Origin: JAICLL01 sp035252155
Lineage (GTDB): Bacteria; Planctomycetota; Planctomycetia; Pirellulales; JAICIG01
Assembly: GCA_035252155.1 (NCBI GenBank)
Contig: DATFDL010000274.1
Coordinates: forward strand, 1-8,024
Reading direction: 5' to 3'
DNA length: 8,024 nt
Positions 1-6,215 of this stretch are shown here, piece by piece. Position 1 is the first letter of the stretch. Every line of letters begins with the position of its first letter. The notes below the pieces were generated by a model. It saw only the letters and a program-made list of their open reading frames with translations. It searched no databases and was not told the origin of the DNA. A program made the translations under genes and the position numbers.

Positions 1-1470
1 TCGGGCGCGGGCGGCGGCTTTGAGAATCTCGCAGTGTTGGACCGGCGGCTCGATGATCCGGCGGCCAAGAGCCGAGGTCCGCAAGACGCAGGCTCCACGG
101 GCAGAGCAGGGGCGCCGCGCGAGTGGCTGAAGCCCAGCCCCGCCAATTACGCAAACGTGCTGAAAGACATGGGGCAATACAATTACGCGGTAACCGCGGC
201 CGCTCCCGGCATGCCGGCGGTTAGCCCCCCAATGCCCGGCGGCAGCCCGGCGCCCGGCGGCACCGTCAACCTCAGCTCCATTCCCGATCCCGCCCCGTTT
301 CAGTTTCGTCCTGAAGGTCAGGGCATGGTCGTGGCTGCCTCCATCGACGATGTCTTCAAACAGCCCGCCGAGCATTGGGCCTGGATGCTCAACTCGCTCA
401 CGCCCGATCGCGTGCTCTGGTATCGCCGGCACGGGCTTTCGGCCGAGCGAAGTAATCCGGGTTTTTGGAGCTGGTTGATCGAAGGCGTGGGACTGGCGCC
501 GGTCAGCGAGTTTCGGATCTTGATCTCGATCTTCGTGCTGGCGATCGGTCCGCTGAATTACTATTGGCTGCGGCGGCGCGGCAAGCTGCACTTGCTGGTG
601 CTGATCGTGCCACTGGCGGCGCTGGCCGTCACCGGCAGCTTGTTCGGCTACGCGCTCGTCGCAGACGGGCTCGACGTGCGCGTCCGCTCGCGCAGCTTCA
701 CGCAGATCGATCAACGCTCTGGCCGGGCGGTCTGCTGGGCGCGCAACTCGTATTACGCGGGGCTGGCTCCCTCGGCGCTGCACTTTCCGGTCGACGCGGT
801 AGTCTTGCCGCTGCTGCTCAACGAGGGCGATACGAGCGACTCGCCCTATCGGCATACCCTGCTCTGGACCGACGACGAGCAGCGACTGGTCAGTGGCTGG
901 CTCGCCTCGCGCACGCCGACGCAGTTTATCACAGTGCGATCGCGGGCCAGCCAGGCCGGCATCCAATTCGGCCGCACCGATCGCGGCCCGCAAATCGAGA
1001 ACCACCTCGACACGCGCATCCTTCGTCTGCTTTTGGCCGACGAGAAAGGCCAGCACTATCGCGCGGCCGGCGTTGCGGCCGGCGCTCGCGTCGCACTCGA
1101 AGCGGTTGAGCCGGGCGGCGAAGAGCTTGAGATCTGGCAATATGTGACCGACCATCGCCCCGCCGTGCCGCAGGGCTACATGCCGCACATGGACCAAGGC
1201 TTTGGCGGCATCCGGCGGCGCGGCGCCTGGTATTACAATCAAAGCAATATGGGGCTGCCTGCGCCGATGCAAGAGACCAGCCGGCTCGAAGCCGCCCTGC
1301 GGACTGCCGTGATGGGCTCCAGCGGCCGGTCGATCAGTCTTAAGCCCGCCGAGTTCGCACTGCGGCCGCGCAGCTATCTGGCCGTCGTCGAACGTTCGCC
1401 CGAGGTGGTCTTCGGCGTCGAGGACCCGCGCGAGGAAAACAGTTTGCACGTGGTCGTGGGAAGCTGGTGA
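1..1470 (+). CDS. C-terminal part of a two-helix membrane protein (5' partial), exporter-associated
   Basis: The reading frame is open from the first base, so the gene almost certainly starts upstream; a GTG at 34 is possible but opens no recognisable N-terminus. About 489 residues are visible. A Pro/Gly/Ala-rich linker lies around 190-270. Two hydrophobic helices follow, at about 511-570 (ending in GPLNYYWL) and 586-660, separated by a strongly basic RRRGK loop. By the positive-inside rule this loop is cytoplasmic, which puts the N-terminal part and the roughly 270-residue C-terminal domain outside the cytoplasm. Membrane proteins with this PLNY-helix, basic loop, helix layout are known to occur next to ABC-2 exporters in planctomycetes, often with an extracytoplasmic domain before the helices; that domain is not in view. 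The ATPase gene starts 2 bp after the stop codon, so the two are probably co-transcribed. The exact function is unknown; an accessory subunit of the exporter is an inference. Confidence 0.75.
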   Translation, partial: SGAGGGFENLAVLDRRLDDPAAKSRGPQDAGSTGRAGAPREWLKPSPANYANVLKDMGQYNYAVTAAAPGMPAVSPPMPGGSPAPGGTVNLSSIPDPAPFQFRPEGQGMVVAASIDDVFKQPAEHWAWMLNSLTPDRVLWYRRHGLSAERSNPGFWSWLIEGVGLAPVSEFRILISIFVLAIGPLNYYWLRRRGKLHLLVLIVPLAALAVTGSLFGYALVADGLDVRVRSRSFTQIDQRSGRAVCWARNSYYAGLAPSALHFPVDAVVLPLLLNEGDTSDSPYRHTLLWTDDEQRLVSGWLASRTPTQFITVRSRASQAGIQFGRTDRGPQIENHLDTRILRLLLADEKGQHYRAAGVAAGARVALEAVEPGGEELEIWQYVTDHRPAVPQGYMPHMDQGFGGIRRRGAWYYNQSNMGLPAPMQETSRLEAALRTAVMGSSGRSISLKPAEFALRPRSYLAVVERSPEVVFGVEDPREENSLHVVVGSW

Positions 1471-1471
1471 T

Positions 1472-2413
1472 ATGCACCCGATGATCGAGCTGCGCAGCCT
1501 GCACCGCTTCTTCGGACGCACGCGCGCCGTCCAAGACGTGAGCTTCGCCGTCGCCCGTGGGCAGGTGTTTGGCTACATTGGTCCGAATGGGGCGGGCAAG
1601 ACGACCAGCATGCGCATTCTGGCCACGCTCGATCAGCCGACCTACGGCGATGCGTTGGTCGACGGCTTCTCGGTGGTCAACGATCCCGACCGCGTGCGGC
1701 GGCGGCTGGGCTTCATGCCCGACTACTTTGGCACCTATGCCAACGTAAATGTGCGCGAGTATCTCGACTTTTACGCGCGGGCCTATGGACTGCGGGGCGC
1801 TGAGCGGCTGCGGGCCCTGCGGTTTGCGATGGGCTTTACCAAGCTCGACTCGCTGGCCGAGAAGCCGATCAACGGGCTGTCGAAAGGTATGAAGCAGCGG
1901 CTCTGCTTAGGCCGGTCGATGATTCACGACCCGGCGGTGATGGTGCTCGACGAACCGGCGGCTGGGCTCGACCCGCGGGCGCGCATTCAGCTTCGCGAGA
2001 TGATTCGCGAGCTAGCCGCTCACGGCAAGACGGTGTTGGTCAGCTCGCACATCCTGACCGAGCTGGCCGAGATGTGCGACGTTGTCGGCATCATCGAGCA
2101 AGGGCGGCTGCTGGCGGTGGGCAGTGTGGAAGAGATTCAACGCGGCCAGCAGGTACATCACATCAACCGCGTCCAGGTGCGGCTGCTCGACGATGCCACG
2201 GCGCTAGGCACTTGGCTCGGCCAGCAATCGGGCGTGAGCGAATTGCGCATCGAGGGCTACGCGGCCGCCTTTTTGCACGATGGCGATGGCGAGGCCGAGG
2301 CCGCGCTGTTGCGGGCGATGATCGAGTCGGGTTTTCGCGTGGTGGCCTTTGGCAGCCAAACTCGGTCGCTGGAAGACGTCTTTATGCAGGTCACGAAGGG
2401 GCACGTGCAGTGA
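1472..2413 (+). CDS. ABC transporter ATP-binding protein (ABC-2 exporter type)
   Basis: This is the nucleotide-binding subunit that powers an ABC-2 exporter at the inner face of the cytoplasmic membrane. In the 313-residue product I see Walker A GPNGAGKT at residues 37-44, a signature-like LSKGMKQRL at 136-144, Walker B VMVLDEP at 156-162, D-loop AGLD at 164-167 and the H-loop histidine at 193. The Q-loop position reads FMPDYFG, with Asp84 where Gln is usual, and the signature is LSKGM rather than LSGGQ; similar variants occur in this exporter subfamily. Residues 240-313 form the usual small C-terminal domain, ending in a SLEDVFMQVT motif. The ATG at 1472 lies 1 bp past the upstream stop; an ATG at 1481 (MIELRSLHRFFG) fits the family start equally well. 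The partner permease would be expected next but is about 1 kb away, at 3458, beyond an inserted cassette. The exported substrate cannot be told from the sequence. Confidence 0.95.
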   Translation: MHPMIELRSLHRFFGRTRAVQDVSFAVARGQVFGYIGPNGAGKTTSMRILATLDQPTYGDALVDGFSVVNDPDRVRRRLGFMPDYFGTYANVNVREYLDFYARAYGLRGAERLRALRFAMGFTKLDSLAEKPINGLSKGMKQRLCLGRSMIHDPAVMVLDEPAAGLDPRARIQLREMIRELAAHGKTVLVSSHILTELAEMCDVVGIIEQGRLLAVGSVEEIQRGQQVHHINRVQVRLLDDATALGTWLGQQSGVSELRIEGYAAAFLHDGDGEAEAALLRAMIESGFRVVAFGSQTRSLEDVFMQVTKGHVQ

Positions 2414-2440
2414 GTGAACAGCGGGGAGTGATGGAGTAGT

Positions 2441-2472
2441 TGTAGGGTGGGCCGAGTGAAACGAGTCCCACC
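2441..2472 (+). repeat. Left copy of 32-bp inverted repeat flanking the two-gene cassette
   Basis: This copy begins TGTAGGGTGGG and ends ACGAGTCCCACC. It matches the reverse complement of 3411-3442 at 31 of 32 positions; the only difference is C at 2452. Similarity stops abruptly on both sides. The unit is itself partly palindromic (GGTGGG at 2446-2451 against CCCACC at 2467-2472), so it could fold into a short hairpin, although the C at 2452 mismatches the stem here. From memory, GGTGGGACGAGTGAAACG-type units are scattered widely in planctomycete genomes, usually between genes. No transposase is linked to it. Confidence 0.9.
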
Positions 2473-2506
2473 ATTGGGCAATGCCCCGGCCGCGATAGAA
2501 GAGGTG

Positions 2507-2512
2507 AAGGAG
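2507..2512 (+). promoter_or_regulatory. Strong Shine-Dalgarno site AAGGAG
   Basis: AAGGAG lies 6 bases before the ATG at 2519, which is ideal spacing and fixes the start of the first cassette gene. The other genes in the window have no comparable site, so this gene appears tuned for its own translation initiation, unlike the tightly coupled genes around it. Confidence 0.7.
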
Positions 2513-2518
2513 TAACGA

Positions 2519-2974
2519 ATGGCGAAGAACAATTCGAATCGCAGGACGGGGGATTCTGCGGCATTGCTCGATGAATGGCGCGGGCGATTGACGGAACTCA
2601 TGGCTTCCGTCAAGAACTGGGTAGAAGAACTCGATTGGTCGACCCGCTTGATTTCAAAAAAAATGCACGACTCTACCCTGGGGGCGTATGAAGCACCTGC
2701 CTTGCTCATGCAGAAAGAAACGACGCGAGTTTTGCTCGATCCCATTGCTAGATTCGCGCCCGGCACCGACGGAGTAGCGGATCTCTATTTGATGCCCGCG
2801 TATGACGATATCGTGAACCTGTGCTTTGTCGAGGGCCAATGGCAATTCCGATGCGCGCCTTCGGGCGAGCGCGCCAATGATGCGAGCAGGGAATTTGAAA
2901 ACCAACCACTTTCCAAGGAAAACCTAAGCCGAATTCTCGACGAGATTGCCGCGCATGCTCCAAAGCCGTTTTGA
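2519..2974 (+). CDS. Uncharacterised protein, partner of the HEPN-like gene
   Basis: A 151-residue soluble protein with no signal peptide or membrane segment. Residues 15-50 look helical (LLDEWRGRLTELMASVKNWV). A predicted alpha/beta core follows, with PALLMQKETTRVLLDPIARF at 60-79 and a distinctive DLYLMPAYDDI at 88-98, then a strand ending in GQWQF and a C-terminal helix. I do not recognise a named domain. I recall a conserved uncharacterised family with the DLYxMPAYDD motif in planctomycetes and some other bacteria, but have not verified this. It lacks the GSxARG...D pattern of MNT nucleotidyltransferases, the usual HEPN partner. An A8 run spans codons 46-49 (2656-2663). The next gene overlaps its end by about 20 bp, which suggests coupled translation and a shared job. 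A role as antitoxin, sensor or effector partner is only an inference. Confidence 0.85.
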   Translation: MAKNNSNRRTGDSAALLDEWRGRLTELMASVKNWVEELDWSTRLISKKMHDSTLGAYEAPALLMQKETTRVLLDPIARFAPGTDGVADLYLMPAYDDIVNLCFVEGQWQFRCAPSGERANDASREFENQPLSKENLSRILDEIAAHAPKPF

Positions 2975-3410
2975 CTGGCACGAACGGATCAGGGCCATCG
3001 AGCGCGAATATTGGGCTGTGCGGATCGCGGTGGACGAACTGACCGGTAAGGTCGCACACGACCCGATGGTGTTGGGGGCCGGACCGAGATTACGCGACTT
3101 GACTTCCGCTGACGACAATTTGGAAGGCACTTATTTGATTCGCATGTTCGCGGAGTTTGAAACTGCGGTACGCTCGTATTGGCGGACCATCAAACCGAAA
3201 GCTCGTCCGCGCGCCGAGGTATTGCTGGATCAACTCGGTGTCCGACGATCTGCTCCCGCCGACATTATTCGCGGAGTGCATTCGGTTAGGGAATTCCGAA
3301 ATCAACTCGTTCATGATCGACAGACGCCAATTCAACCAGTGACAATCAAGGATGCCCGTCACTACCTGGCGACGTATCTCGCGCGCTTGCCGATTCAATG
3401 GACCGATTGA
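2955..3410 (+). CDS. HEPN-like domain protein, candidate RNase/toxin component
   Basis: A 151-residue, mostly helical cytoplasmic protein counted from the ATG at 2955; a TTG at 2946 would add three residues, and both starts lie inside the upstream gene. Near the end is EFRNQLVHDR, giving Arg115-Asn-Gln-Leu-Val-His120. This is the R-x4-H motif, with Asn after Arg, that forms the metal-independent RNase active site of many HEPN proteins. It sits at the start of a helix in the C-terminal third, where HEPN domains carry it. Earlier helices (YLIRMFAEFETAVRSYWR at 60-77) fit a HEPN bundle. HEPN proteins act as RNases in toxin-antitoxin, abortive-infection and CRISPR-linked systems, while others are inactive or serve as binding modules, so nuclease activity here is inferred. 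The stop codon abuts the right-hand inverted repeat. Confidence 0.8.
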   Translation: MLQSRFDWHERIRAIEREYWAVRIAVDELTGKVAHDPMVLGAGPRLRDLTSADDNLEGTYLIRMFAEFETAVRSYWRTIKPKARPRAEVLLDQLGVRRSAPADIIRGVHSVREFRNQLVHDRQTPIQPVTIKDARHYLATYLARLPIQWTD

Positions 3411-3442
3411 GGTGGGACTCGTTTCACTCGTCCCACCCTACA
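3411..3442 (-). repeat. Right copy of 32-bp inverted repeat flanking the cassette
   Basis: The copy starts on the base after the HEPN gene's TGA (3408-3410) and ends 15 bp before the permease ATG. It is the reverse complement of 2441-2472 with one difference. It contains a perfect 8-bp stem, GGTGGGAC at 3411-3418 with GTCCCACC at 3430-3437, around an 11-base loop. No T-run follows, so it does not look like a standard intrinsic terminator, but it could slow transcription or protect an mRNA 3' end between the cassette and the permease gene. Confidence 0.9.
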
Positions 3443-3457
3443 GCCTGAGATAAATAA

Positions 3458-5140
3458 ATGGCCACTCTCGAACACGCTGAAACCGGCCAATCGCAAACAA
3501 TTCCCGTCGCCGAGGCGCGCGCCGGCCGCTGGGAGCGCGTCGAGCAGGCGCTGGTCTGGCTGGGGGATCGCGTCAACCCGATTCTGGTCAAAGAGACGCG
3601 GCAGGCGCTCAAAAGCCGCCAATTCGTCGTCACCTTTACGTTGGTGCTGATCTTGGCCTGGGCCTGGTCGATCTTGGGCGTCTCGATGATCGGCCCCAGC
3701 ATCTATTATGCGGCCCGCGGCTTCGATCTGTTCCAGGGCTATTACGTCATTCTGGCCGTGCCGCTGATGGTGATCGTGCCGTTTGGCGCGTTTCGCTCGC
3801 TGGCCTCCGAGCGCGAAGACGGCACCTACGAGCTGCTCTCGATCACCACGCTGCGGCCCCGGCAGATCGTGGGCGGCAAGCTCGGCAGCGCGATGCTGCA
3901 AATGCTCGTCTATTTTTCGGCCATCGCCCCGTGCCTGGCTTTCACGTACATGCTCAAGGGCATCGACGTGCCCACGATCGCCTATGTGCTGTATTACTCG
4001 TTTATCGCGTCGCTGGGGCTGTCGGTGATCGGGCTGGTGGTGGCCACGCTCACGCCCGAAAAACATTGGCAGATCGTGCTATCGGTGGTCTTTTTGTTCG
4101 GCCTGGGGGCGGCGCTCTGGTCGGCGCTGATCCTGGTGATGGGCGCTCTGCCCAGCGCGCCGCCCGCTTTTCAGGACCGGACGTTCTGGATCGTCAACGC
4201 CATCATTCAAACGGCCTATTGGGGCTACTTCGTGCTCTTTTATTGCGCGGCCGCCGCGCAGTTGACCTTTGCCAGCGACAATCGCTCGACGCGGCTGCGG
4301 CAAGTGATGATCGCGCATCAGGCGCTGCTCACCGGCTGGGTGGTGTGGGGCTTTTACGAGGCCGAAGGCGAGCTGGCGATCCTGATCATCTATTTGATGC
4401 TCAGCGGCATCCATTGGGCGCTGATGGGCATGTTCCTCAACAGCGAGGTGGGCGATATTTCGCTGCGGGTCAAGCGGCAACTGCCGCAGAGTTTTTTGGG
4501 CCGGGCGTTCTTTACATGGTTTAATCCGGGACCGGCCACCGGCTGGATGTTCACGGTCGCCAACCTGTTGAGTGCGCTCGTCATTGGGGCGGGGCTGAGC
4601 ACGTTCGGTTACTTGGTCTTTCCGAACAGAACTGGCGGTCCTATGTTCGGCTCCGCGCCGCACCTGCTCGTGGTCGCGTTTGGGTTTTTGATGTTCGCGT
4701 ACATCGTCGTCTATCTGGGCGTGGGGCGGCTGTTGGTGGCGCTGGTCCGGCGTTTCTCGCCGGTCACGATCTCGTCGGCGGTGTCGATGCAGTTGCTGTT
4801 GGTGTTGGCGGGCAGCGGTATTCCGCTCTCGGTGCATTGGATGATGCCCGACATTCGCCGCGATTATTCGCTGCTCGAAATCACCAACCCCTTCTATTCG
4901 CTCTATGAAGTGGTCGATGTGCACGACTTCATTCCCGAGGTGATGGCCTTGATGATTTTGGTTCCGCTGGCGGCGGCGGGAGTGGCTCTCATGAATCTGC
5001 CAGGCGTGGTCACGGCGGTGCGGCAAGTTCGCCTCGCCAAGCCGCGGCGGGTGGAAGAAGAGGATTTGCAGGAGGCGGCCTTGCGCGCTCCTGCCCCCGG
5101 ACCGAGCAGCCCGTTTGATGACGAGAGCGATGCGGTATAA
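3458..5140 (+). CDS. ABC-2 type transporter permease
   Basis: A 560-residue integral membrane protein and the expected membrane partner of the ATPase encoded at 1472-2413. After a roughly 35-residue cytoplasmic leader comes the motif NPILVKETRQALKSRQF (residues 40-56), which I associate with planctomycete ABC-2 permeases, and then the first helix at about 56-77. A cytoplasmic segment at 117-140 reads SEREDGTYELLSITTLRP, the typical ABC-2 coupling region that contacts the ATPase. About eleven or twelve hydrophobic segments can be placed, near 56-77, 93-113, 146-168, 174-197, 205-229, 243-268, 305-327, 361-386, 400-422, 440-460 and 493-514. The last 40 residues are charged and then Pro/Ser-rich, presumably a cytoplasmic tail. 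This is longer than a minimal six-helix ABC-2 subunit and may represent two halves. The substrate is unknown. The stop codon overlaps a downstream ATG in TAATG. Confidence 0.93.
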   Translation: MATLEHAETGQSQTIPVAEARAGRWERVEQALVWLGDRVNPILVKETRQALKSRQFVVTFTLVLILAWAWSILGVSMIGPSIYYAARGFDLFQGYYVILAVPLMVIVPFGAFRSLASEREDGTYELLSITTLRPRQIVGGKLGSAMLQMLVYFSAIAPCLAFTYMLKGIDVPTIAYVLYYSFIASLGLSVIGLVVATLTPEKHWQIVLSVVFLFGLGAALWSALILVMGALPSAPPAFQDRTFWIVNAIIQTAYWGYFVLFYCAAAAQLTFASDNRSTRLRQVMIAHQALLTGWVVWGFYEAEGELAILIIYLMLSGIHWALMGMFLNSEVGDISLRVKRQLPQSFLGRAFFTWFNPGPATGWMFTVANLLSALVIGAGLSTFGYLVFPNRTGGPMFGSAPHLLVVAFGFLMFAYIVVYLGVGRLLVALVRRFSPVTISSAVSMQLLLVLAGSGIPLSVHWMMPDIRRDYSLLEITNPFYSLYEVVDVHDFIPEVMALMILVPLAAAGVALMNLPGVVTAVRQVRLAKPRRVEEEDLQEAALRAPAPGPSSPFDDESDAV

Positions 5141-5141
5141 T
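5115..5141 (+). promoter_or_regulatory. Possible sigma70-like promoter at the end of the permease gene
   Basis: TATAAT at 5136-5141 is a perfect -10 hexamer in otherwise GC-rich DNA. TTGATG at 5115-5120 matches the -35 consensus at four of six bases, but the spacer of 15 bp is short. A transcript starting near 5148 would have a leader of about 40 bases before the ATG at 5188. The hexamer also includes the TAATG overlap, so chance occurrence is quite possible. Confidence 0.25.
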
Positions 5142-5187
5142 GCGGATCGTCCAGCGTGCGGGGGCGCCGGTACCTTATAGAAAACCC

Positions 5188-6210
5188 ATGTTGCTCGAAC
5201 GAAGACAGCTACTGCTTGGTTTCGTGACGGTGGCATTGATCGCCGGCGCCTGCCAAGCCGACGAGCTACGGTCGGACGCGGCCGATCGAGAGGCGGCGGT
5301 GCTCGCGCTGGTCGTCGCGCTCGATCATACGATGCTGCTCAGCGACCAACAGCGCGAGGATTTTCAACGGCTTTTATCTAAGGGCCGACCAGGCGAGTGG
5401 CGCGCTCCTCAGACCTGGCGTGCGTTTATCAAACCGCGCCCCACGCCGTGGGAAACGGCAATGGTCCGCGCGGCTTTCGTCGCGTTGGCAATGCAAGATT
5501 CCGAATTGGCGCCGATCCTGCGCCCGGCGCAGTTGCGCGCGTGCGGCGAGCTGAGAGTTTTTGCACTGACCCTCAGAAATCAAAACAAGCCTGCGCCGCG
5601 CGCGATCGAGTTGCTGTTCGAATTATCGCTCGACGACGTCACGGCGGCGTGTGAACTTACGGAGGCGGAGCGAGCCAGATTTCGGCTCGCCGGCGCGTCG
5701 GACATCCATCACCTCGATCGAGCGGCAGACCAGACGAAGCGCCAAGCTCGCGCGAATGAGCAAGACGTTGCCGCCCCAGTCCTACCCGGCCCATCGCTCG
5801 CCGCCGGTACGCTGCCCGACGACCTGACGCGTTACCGCAAGGCGCTCGAACAGTGGCTCACCGCCGAGCAACGTCAAAAACTCGATGCGGCGCACCAACG
5901 ACGGCGCCAGTTCGAGCGGCGCGCGGAGCTCGCTGGCGTCTTGCGAGTCATTCGATCCTATTGCCGGCCGAATGACATGCAATGCGAGCGGCTTTCTGAA
6001 TACATTGCGGGACAACTCGGCGATCCGTCGACCGATAACGGCGAAGTTTGCGTGCGGGCTCAGTTGCTTGGGGCTCTCTCGCGGTTGCCGGCCCGCGAAA
6101 TCGCCGACATCGTCGGTGGTGATCGCGGCAATTTCGCGCTGCTCTGGAAAGAGTTGCGCTCGCAAGTCCAGAAATTGGAAATCGCCGACAGGATTACTTT
6201 AACCCAGTGA
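5188..6210 (+). CDS. Secreted helical protein with LTxxQR-type repeats, function unknown
   Basis: A 340-residue exported protein. I chose the ATG at 5188 because it gives a clean signal peptide: basic MLLERRQ, a hydrophobic core LLLGFVTVALIAGA, and a likely cut after ACQA before DE (about residue 24). The ATG at 5140, which overlaps the permease stop as TAATG, would add 16 residues with no signal-like character and remains an alternative. The mature part is predicted helical. Related-looking units occur at about 37-115 (LSDQQREDFQRLL ... ELAPILRPAQL), at 155-185 (CELTEAERARFRLAGASDI) and at 223-322 (LTAEQRQKLDAAHQRRRQFERR ... LPAREIADI). I recall the LTEAQR...LAGxGDI and LTxEQ...RRxF patterns from uncharacterised planctomycete proteins. 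The LTxxQ motif also recalls Spy/CpxP periplasmic proteins, but the overall sequence does not clearly fit that family. The following gene lies 5 bp downstream, so they are likely co-transcribed. Confidence 0.8.
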   Translation: MLLERRQLLLGFVTVALIAGACQADELRSDAADREAAVLALVVALDHTMLLSDQQREDFQRLLSKGRPGEWRAPQTWRAFIKPRPTPWETAMVRAAFVALAMQDSELAPILRPAQLRACGELRVFALTLRNQNKPAPRAIELLFELSLDDVTAACELTEAERARFRLAGASDIHHLDRAADQTKRQARANEQDVAAPVLPGPSLAAGTLPDDLTRYRKALEQWLTAEQRQKLDAAHQRRRQFERRAELAGVLRVIRSYCRPNDMQCERLSEYIAGQLGDPSTDNGEVCVRAQLLGALSRLPAREIADIVGGDRGNFALLWKELRSQVQKLEIADRITLTQ

Positions 6211-6215
6211 CTCCC

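Larger units (their letters stand above)
2441..3442. other. Candidate inserted two-gene cassette bounded by inverted repeats
   Basis: The segment separates the ABC ATPase and permease genes, which would normally be adjacent. It is bounded by the two 32-bp inverted repeats and carries two overlapping small genes with no evident tie to transport. Its base composition is lower than that of its neighbours: by hand count 3121-3180 is 47 percent GC and 2641-2700 is 52 percent, against 72 percent at 3841-3900 in the permease gene. I found no transposase, integrase or target-site duplication: the outer flanks (ending GGAGTAGT on the left, starting GCCTGAGA on the right) do not match. Boundaries and mobility are inferred, and the repeats may have arrived independently of the genes. 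Confidence 0.5.

Noticed and set aside
465..1109. 214-codon + strand frame inside the first gene
   Set aside because: The product is Arg/Ala/Leu low-complexity and overlaps fully with a better frame that has clear transmembrane helices.
2476..2486. GGGCA-A-TGCCC palindrome between the left repeat and the first cassette gene
   Set aside because: It has only a 5-bp stem with a one-base centre and no T-run; it is too short to call a terminator or operator.
2257..2766. 169-codon minus-strand frame across the ATPase end and the left repeat
   Set aside because: It is antisense to two supported genes, Ser-rich and without recognisable domains; the repeat inside it has no bearing on coding.
3411..3442. 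Intrinsic terminator after the HEPN gene
   Set aside because: The 8-bp GC stem is present, but it is followed by CTACAGCC rather than a T-run, and the same element occurs upstream as a repeat.
2427..3452. Target-site duplication around the cassette
   Set aside because: The bases outside the two repeats (ending GGAGTAGT on the left, starting GCCTGAGA on the right) do not match, so transposition by a duplicating mechanism is not supported.
3395..4066. 223-codon minus-strand open frame over the permease start
   Set aside because: It has a similar Arg/His/Asp/Gln-rich composition with no motif; it is a shadow of the permease codons.
4079..5236. 385-codon open frame on the minus strand opposite the permease gene
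   Set aside because: The product is rich in His, Arg and Gln with no hydrophobic core or domain. It is the usual antisense shadow of a GC-rich membrane-protein gene, and the + strand permease is unambiguous.
5188..5262. Twin-arginine (Tat) signal in the secreted helical protein
   Set aside because: ERRQLLLG has two arginines but lacks the S/T before and the usual F/L-K after them; an ordinary Sec signal explains the leader.
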